The translations under genes were made by a program, and so were the position numbers. Below the pieces are notes generated by a model. The model was not told the origin of the DNA. It did not search any database and saw only the letters and a list, made by a program, of their open reading frames with translations. Shown here piece by piece: positions 61,558 to 64,000 of a DNA stretch of 64,000 nucleotides. This stretch comes from Bog-473 sp049513455. GTDB lineage: Bacteria > Actinomycetota > Acidimicrobiia > Acidimicrobiales > RAAP-2. The stretch is taken from positions 1-64,000 of the forward strand of contig JBEKWB010000008.1 of NCBI GenBank assembly GCA_049513455.1. Direction: 5' to 3'. Each line of letters begins with the position of its first letter. The first letter of the stretch is position 1.

Positions 61558-62076
61558 TCAAAGGTACGCCCCGGGCCGGGGGCCCGAGGTCTCCCCCGCC
61601 TGCGGGAGGCTCCGCTGGCGGATCTCCTCGAGCTGGCTCCTGGCCGCCATCTGCTGGGACATCAGCGTGGCCTGGATCCCGTGGAACAAGCCCTCCAGCC
61701 ACCCGACCAGCTGGGCCTGGGCGATGCGCAGCTCGGACTCACTCGGGGCGCCCTCGTCGAAGGGCAGCGCCATGCGCTCGAGCTCGGCCACCAGGTCGGG
61801 CGACAGGCCTTCGGAGAGGTCGTGGATCGACTGCTCGTAGATCTCCCGCAGACGGGTCCTGCTCTTCTCGTCCAGCGGCGCCTGGCGCACCTCCTCCAGC
61901 AGCGTCTTGACCATGGAGCCGATGCGCAGGACCTTGGCCGGCTCCGAGACCGACTCCCGCGGCACGCTCTCCTTCGAGGCGTCACCACCGGCGCCGTCGC
62001 CCTGGCCGGCGGAGTCGGGACCCTGCCCCGCCGCGAGAACTTCGTCCGGAGCTACGGGAATCGACTCGTCAGGCAT
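61558..62076 (-). CDS. bpa: Bacterial proteasome activator
   Basis: 172 residues. Four-helix protein that opens the 20S proteasome gate without ATP. Family lines are strong: SEPAKVLRIGSMVKTLLEEVR, APLDEKSRTRLREIYEQS, DLVAELERMALPF and ELRIAQAQLVGWLEGLFHGI. The chain ends in GAYL, a hydrophobic-Tyr-X motif needed to dock on the proteasome. The N-terminal 40 residues are disordered Gly/Ala/Asp. Its presence implies that the genome encodes a 20S proteasome, which is outside this window. Confidence 0.93.
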   Translation of the reverse strand: MPDESIPVAPDEVLAAGQGPDSAGQGDGAGGDASKESVPRESVSEPAKVLRIGSMVKTLLEEVRQAPLDEKSRTRLREIYEQSIHDLSEGLSPDLVAELERMALPFDEGAPSESELRIAQAQLVGWLEGLFHGIQATLMSQQMAARSQLEEIRQRSLPQAGETSGPRPGAYL

Positions 62077-62106
62077 CCCTTGATACTGCCACCGGCGCGC
62101 CCCGGT

Positions 62107-63237
62107 TCAGGCGGAGGGCCAGCTGAGCAGGGGAATCAGCATCTCCTCAGGTGTGAGGGAGCCGTGGCGACCCAACAAGCGGAGCTCGCCCGTGTCCGCC
62201 GGGTCGAGGAAGGCGGTGGGCGTGAAGGGTGCCAGGACGACATCGCCCAGGCGTGACGACACGGCGGCCGAAGGGACTCCACCCAACCATCCCTCTTCGA
62301 CCACCTCGTCCTTCGTCCGCACCCAGGCGACGTCGCCGAAGGCGTCCCGCGCCGCCGCGGTGACATCGGCGACCGCACCGGGCCGGGCGTGGAGCCACCG
62401 GAAGCGGCCCTCCCCCGAAATCAACCGCACCCCGTCCATCACGTCGCCACCCAGCACCTCGACCGCGCCGCCCACCTCGACCTGCCCGTGGTCCGCCGTC
62501 ACCACCAGCGCCGCACCCGGCGGCAGCAACTCGAGGACATCACCCACCATGCGGTCCGCGTAGCGCAGCTCGTCGTCATAGGACGTCCCGAGCCCGCGCG
62601 CGTGGGCGACCTTGTCGATCCCCTCGTAGTAGGCGTAGACGAACCGCTCGCCCGCCCCGAGCAGCGCGCGCACCCCGGTGACCAACCCGGCGGGCGTGTA
62701 CCAGCTGTGCAGCGCGGAGTCGCCCAGGTGGGCGGCGGAGAACCCGGTCGACCCGTAATCGCTCCGGGTCACGACCGGCACCGGCCCCGGTGCGCCCGGG
62801 AACAGCGGCAGGGGCTGGAAGGCGCGGGCGGGCACCCGCATGCGGGCGTCCACGCCTCCGAGCGTCCACAGAAGGACGTTCAAGATCTCGTCGTCATGGG
62901 CCACCCGGTACCCCACCACGCCGTGATCCGACGGGGGGCGCCCGGTGACCAGGGAGGTCAGCGCGCACGCCGTCGTGCTGGGTGCCACCGACGTGATGGC
63001 GCCCCCGAGCCCCCCCGCCAGGGTGGGCGCCAGCTCCCGCCGTGACCCCAGCTGCTCCCAGCCCAGGCCGTCGAGGACGAGCAGGACGATCTGCGAGGCA
63101 CCGGCGACCGTCGGCGGCATCCACGCCGGGAGCGGCTCCCCGCCGTAGAGATGGCCCAGCAGACCAGGCACGACCCCGGTGAGACACGGTCCGCCGAAGG
63201 CAGGAAGAAGGGGCGACACGACCACGGGAGCGCTCAC
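62107..63237 (-). CDS. Type I phosphodiesterase/nucleotide pyrophosphatase-family protein
   Basis: 376 residues of the alkaline-phosphatase superfamily. Metal site 1: VLLVLDGLGWEQL; catalytic Thr region: SVAPSTTACALTSLVTGRPPSDHGVVGYR; later metal ligands: YYEGIDKVAHARG and VVTADHGQVEV. The line PSTTACALTSL with Thr as nucleophile fits this group. It hydrolyses phosphodiester or pyrophosphate bonds of a nucleotide-like substrate, not defined here. GTG start with CATAGT 8 nt upstream. Divergent from the Rrf2 gene across 61 bases. Confidence 0.85.
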   Translation of the reverse strand: MSAPVVVSPLLPAFGGPCLTGVVPGLLGHLYGGEPLPAWMPPTVAGASQIVLLVLDGLGWEQLGSRRELAPTLAGGLGGAITSVAPSTTACALTSLVTGRPPSDHGVVGYRVAHDDEILNVLLWTLGGVDARMRVPARAFQPLPLFPGAPGPVPVVTRSDYGSTGFSAAHLGDSALHSWYTPAGLVTGVRALLGAGERFVYAYYEGIDKVAHARGLGTSYDDELRYADRMVGDVLELLPPGAALVVTADHGQVEVGGAVEVLGGDVMDGVRLISGEGRFRWLHARPGAVADVTAAARDAFGDVAWVRTKDEVVEEGWLGGVPSAAVSSRLGDVVLAPFTPTAFLDPADTGELRLLGRHGSLTPEEMLIPLLSWPSA

Positions 63238-63245
63238 AGCGTCAC

Positions 63246-63251
63246 ACTATG
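63246..63251 (-). promoter_or_regulatory. -10 element of the phosphodiesterase gene
   Basis: CATAGT on the minus strand, 8 nt before the GTG at 63237; leaderless. Confidence 0.4.
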
Positions 63252-63286
63252 ACCGGAAAACATCCCGCTCCTGACCACCGGCCCGG

Positions 63287-63292
63287 TAGCAT
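63287..63292 (+). promoter_or_regulatory. -10 element of the Rrf2 gene
   Basis: TAGCAT, 6 nt before the GTG at 63299; leaderless. Confidence 0.45.
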
Positions 63293-63298
63293 CGGAGC

Positions 63299-63733
63299 GT
63301 GAGAGTCTCGACACGTGGCGATTACGCCAGCCGCGCCCTCCTTTCCCTCGCCCTGCACGGAGGCGAGAATCCCACCTCGGTGCGGGATATCGCGGAGCGG
63401 ACGGGACTTCCCCAGCCGTACCTCGAGCAGATCCTCCTGGCCCTCAAGGGAGCCGGCCTGGTGCGCTCGAAACGGGGCGTCGGGGGTGGCTACGTCCTGG
63501 CCCGCCTCCCCGAGGAGATCAGCCTGGCCCAGATCGTCTCCGCCGTGGACGGGCCCATTGCCGCCGGCGACTTCGGCGAACCCCATGCCGACGGTGCCTG
63601 CGACCACGAGGGTCAGTGCGTCCTTTTGGCCGTGTGGGCGGACGTGGGCGAGACCATCCGCACCCACCTGCAGTCGTTCAGCCTGGCCGACATGGTGGCC
63701 CGGGCCCGGGGCAACGTGACCGTCGGCGCATAG
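63299..63733 (+). CDS. Rrf2-family transcriptional regulator
   Basis: 144 residues. The N-terminal winged helix reads VSTRGDYASRALLSLALHG, SVRDIAERTGLPQPYLEQILLALKGAGLVRSKRGVGGGY (in part). The cluster loop has only two cysteines, ACDHEGQCVLLAVW (CX5C), whereas IscR and NsrR have three; a cluster is possible only with other ligands. May sense redox state or Fe-S supply; target genes unknown. Divergent from the phosphodiesterase gene. GTG start set by the -10 element 6 nt upstream. Confidence 0.88.
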   Translation: MRVSTRGDYASRALLSLALHGGENPTSVRDIAERTGLPQPYLEQILLALKGAGLVRSKRGVGGGYVLARLPEEISLAQIVSAVDGPIAAGDFGEPHADGACDHEGQCVLLAVWADVGETIRTHLQSFSLADMVARARGNVTVGA

Positions 63734-63759
63734 CCGCCGGTGCGAGGGCGTCCGGGTCC

Positions 63760-64000
63760 TCACTGCGGGTCCTCCGCGCCCTCGTTCCACACGGCGCCCT
63801 CGTTCCACAGGCTCACCACCGGCGCGTCGCGTTCCCAGCCCAGAATGCTCACCGTCCCGGTGCCCAGGGCGAAGAGCCGCCCCCCGACCGGCGGCAGCCC
63901 CAGCCAGCGGGCCGCCAGGACCCGCAGGACATGCCCGTGGGCCACGCACAGGGTGTCCCCCTGGACCAGCCGGGCCCGCTCGATGACCCGGTCCACCCGG
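63760..64000 (-). CDS. Histidine phosphatase family protein, C-terminal part (truncated by window edge)
   Basis: About 79 C-terminal residues are visible; the start lies beyond the right edge. The segment DTLCVAHGHVLRVLAARWLGLPP carries the second catalytic His (AHGH) of phosphoglycerate-mutase-like phosphatases. The last residues repeat as WNEGAVWNEGAED because of an 18-bp duplication in the DNA. Function beyond the family is not visible. Confidence 0.75.
   Translation of the reverse strand, partial: RVDRVIERARLVQGDTLCVAHGHVLRVLAARWLGLPPVGGRLFALGTGTVSILGWERDAPVVSLWNEGAVWNEGAEDPQ
63777..63811. repeat. 18-bp duplication at the end of the histidine phosphatase gene
   Basis: Two near-identical copies of GCGCCCTCGTTCCACA(C/G)G in a row, in frame, giving the repeated WNEGA residues at the C-terminus. 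Confidence 0.65.

Overview
The window is GC-rich, gene-dense DNA from an actinobacterium, most likely a member of the Acidimicrobiia; that class assignment is inference. The supporting evidence is lineage-typical proteins: the actinobacterial integration host factor mIHF, the bacterial proteasome activator Bpa with a C-terminal hydrophobic-Tyr-X motif, two F420-type luciferase-like oxidoreductases, a helicase-degenerate PriA, an ECF41 sigma factor with its COE partner, and DUF222/HNH (13E12-type) genes. The backbone order pyr - mihF - gmk - rpoZ - coaBC - metK - priA - def - fmt - rpe - rib is the classic actinobacterial core cluster.

Layout, left half. 1-3356 is a riboflavin operon read leftward (ribD, ribBA, ribH) from a good sigma-70-type promoter, followed by the start of a DUF222 protein that runs off the left edge. 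3506-5710 is a small phosphonate-type module: an FAD amine oxidase, a phosphonatase-like HAD hydrolase and an orphan TOBE domain from an ABC ATPase. 5869-15604 holds an SDR gene and then the housekeeping run rpe, tam-like, fmt, def, priA, metK, coaBC, rpoZ, gmk and mihF. 15643-24941 is the pyrimidine operon pyrR-pyrB-pyrC-carA-carB-pyrD-pyrF, with an exact PyrR-binding RNA hairpin in front of pyrR. 25054-29089 is an accessory redox cassette: LLM oxidoreductase, cytochrome P450 and LLM oxidoreductase overlapping by 4 nt, with a divergent SDR. 29107-34405 is aroC-aroK-aroB-aroQ-pepP-efp-nusB.

Layout, right half. 34414-39841 contains a conserved hypothetical gene, an NfuA-like Fe-S protein, an unknown cysteine-rich protein, two small proteins, a flavin reductase, a lipoprotein and tyrS. 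39851-45135 holds a carotenoid-oxygenase family protein, an unknown gene, a LytR-CpsA-Psr ligase and a complete HNH/DUF222 gene. 45104-50583 is a menaquinone cluster (menD, menH, menA, menB, menE) with genes facing in both directions and very little space between them. 50613-53382 contains the ECF41/COE pair and an SDR. 53437-56979 holds a YyaL-type thioredoxin-domain protein and two unknown genes. 57084-64000 holds dnaE, an RDD membrane protein, Bpa, a phosphodiesterase, an Rrf2 regulator and the end of a histidine phosphatase.

Regulation is the most informative layer. About twenty genes that head transcription units have a TAnnnT-like -10 hexamer ending only 6-9 nt before the start codon, with no Shine-Dalgarno sequence. 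This points to widespread leaderless transcription and was used here to choose starts. Between menB and menE the -10 is nearly symmetric and sits 8 nt from both start codons. Other sites are the PyrR hairpin, an ECF41-type promoter in front of its own operon, and a palindrome over the likely dnaE promoter. I found no rRNA or tRNA gene, no CRISPR array and no insertion sequence. No gene-free stretch exceeds 300 bases; the longest, 43707-43992, carries two divergent promoters.
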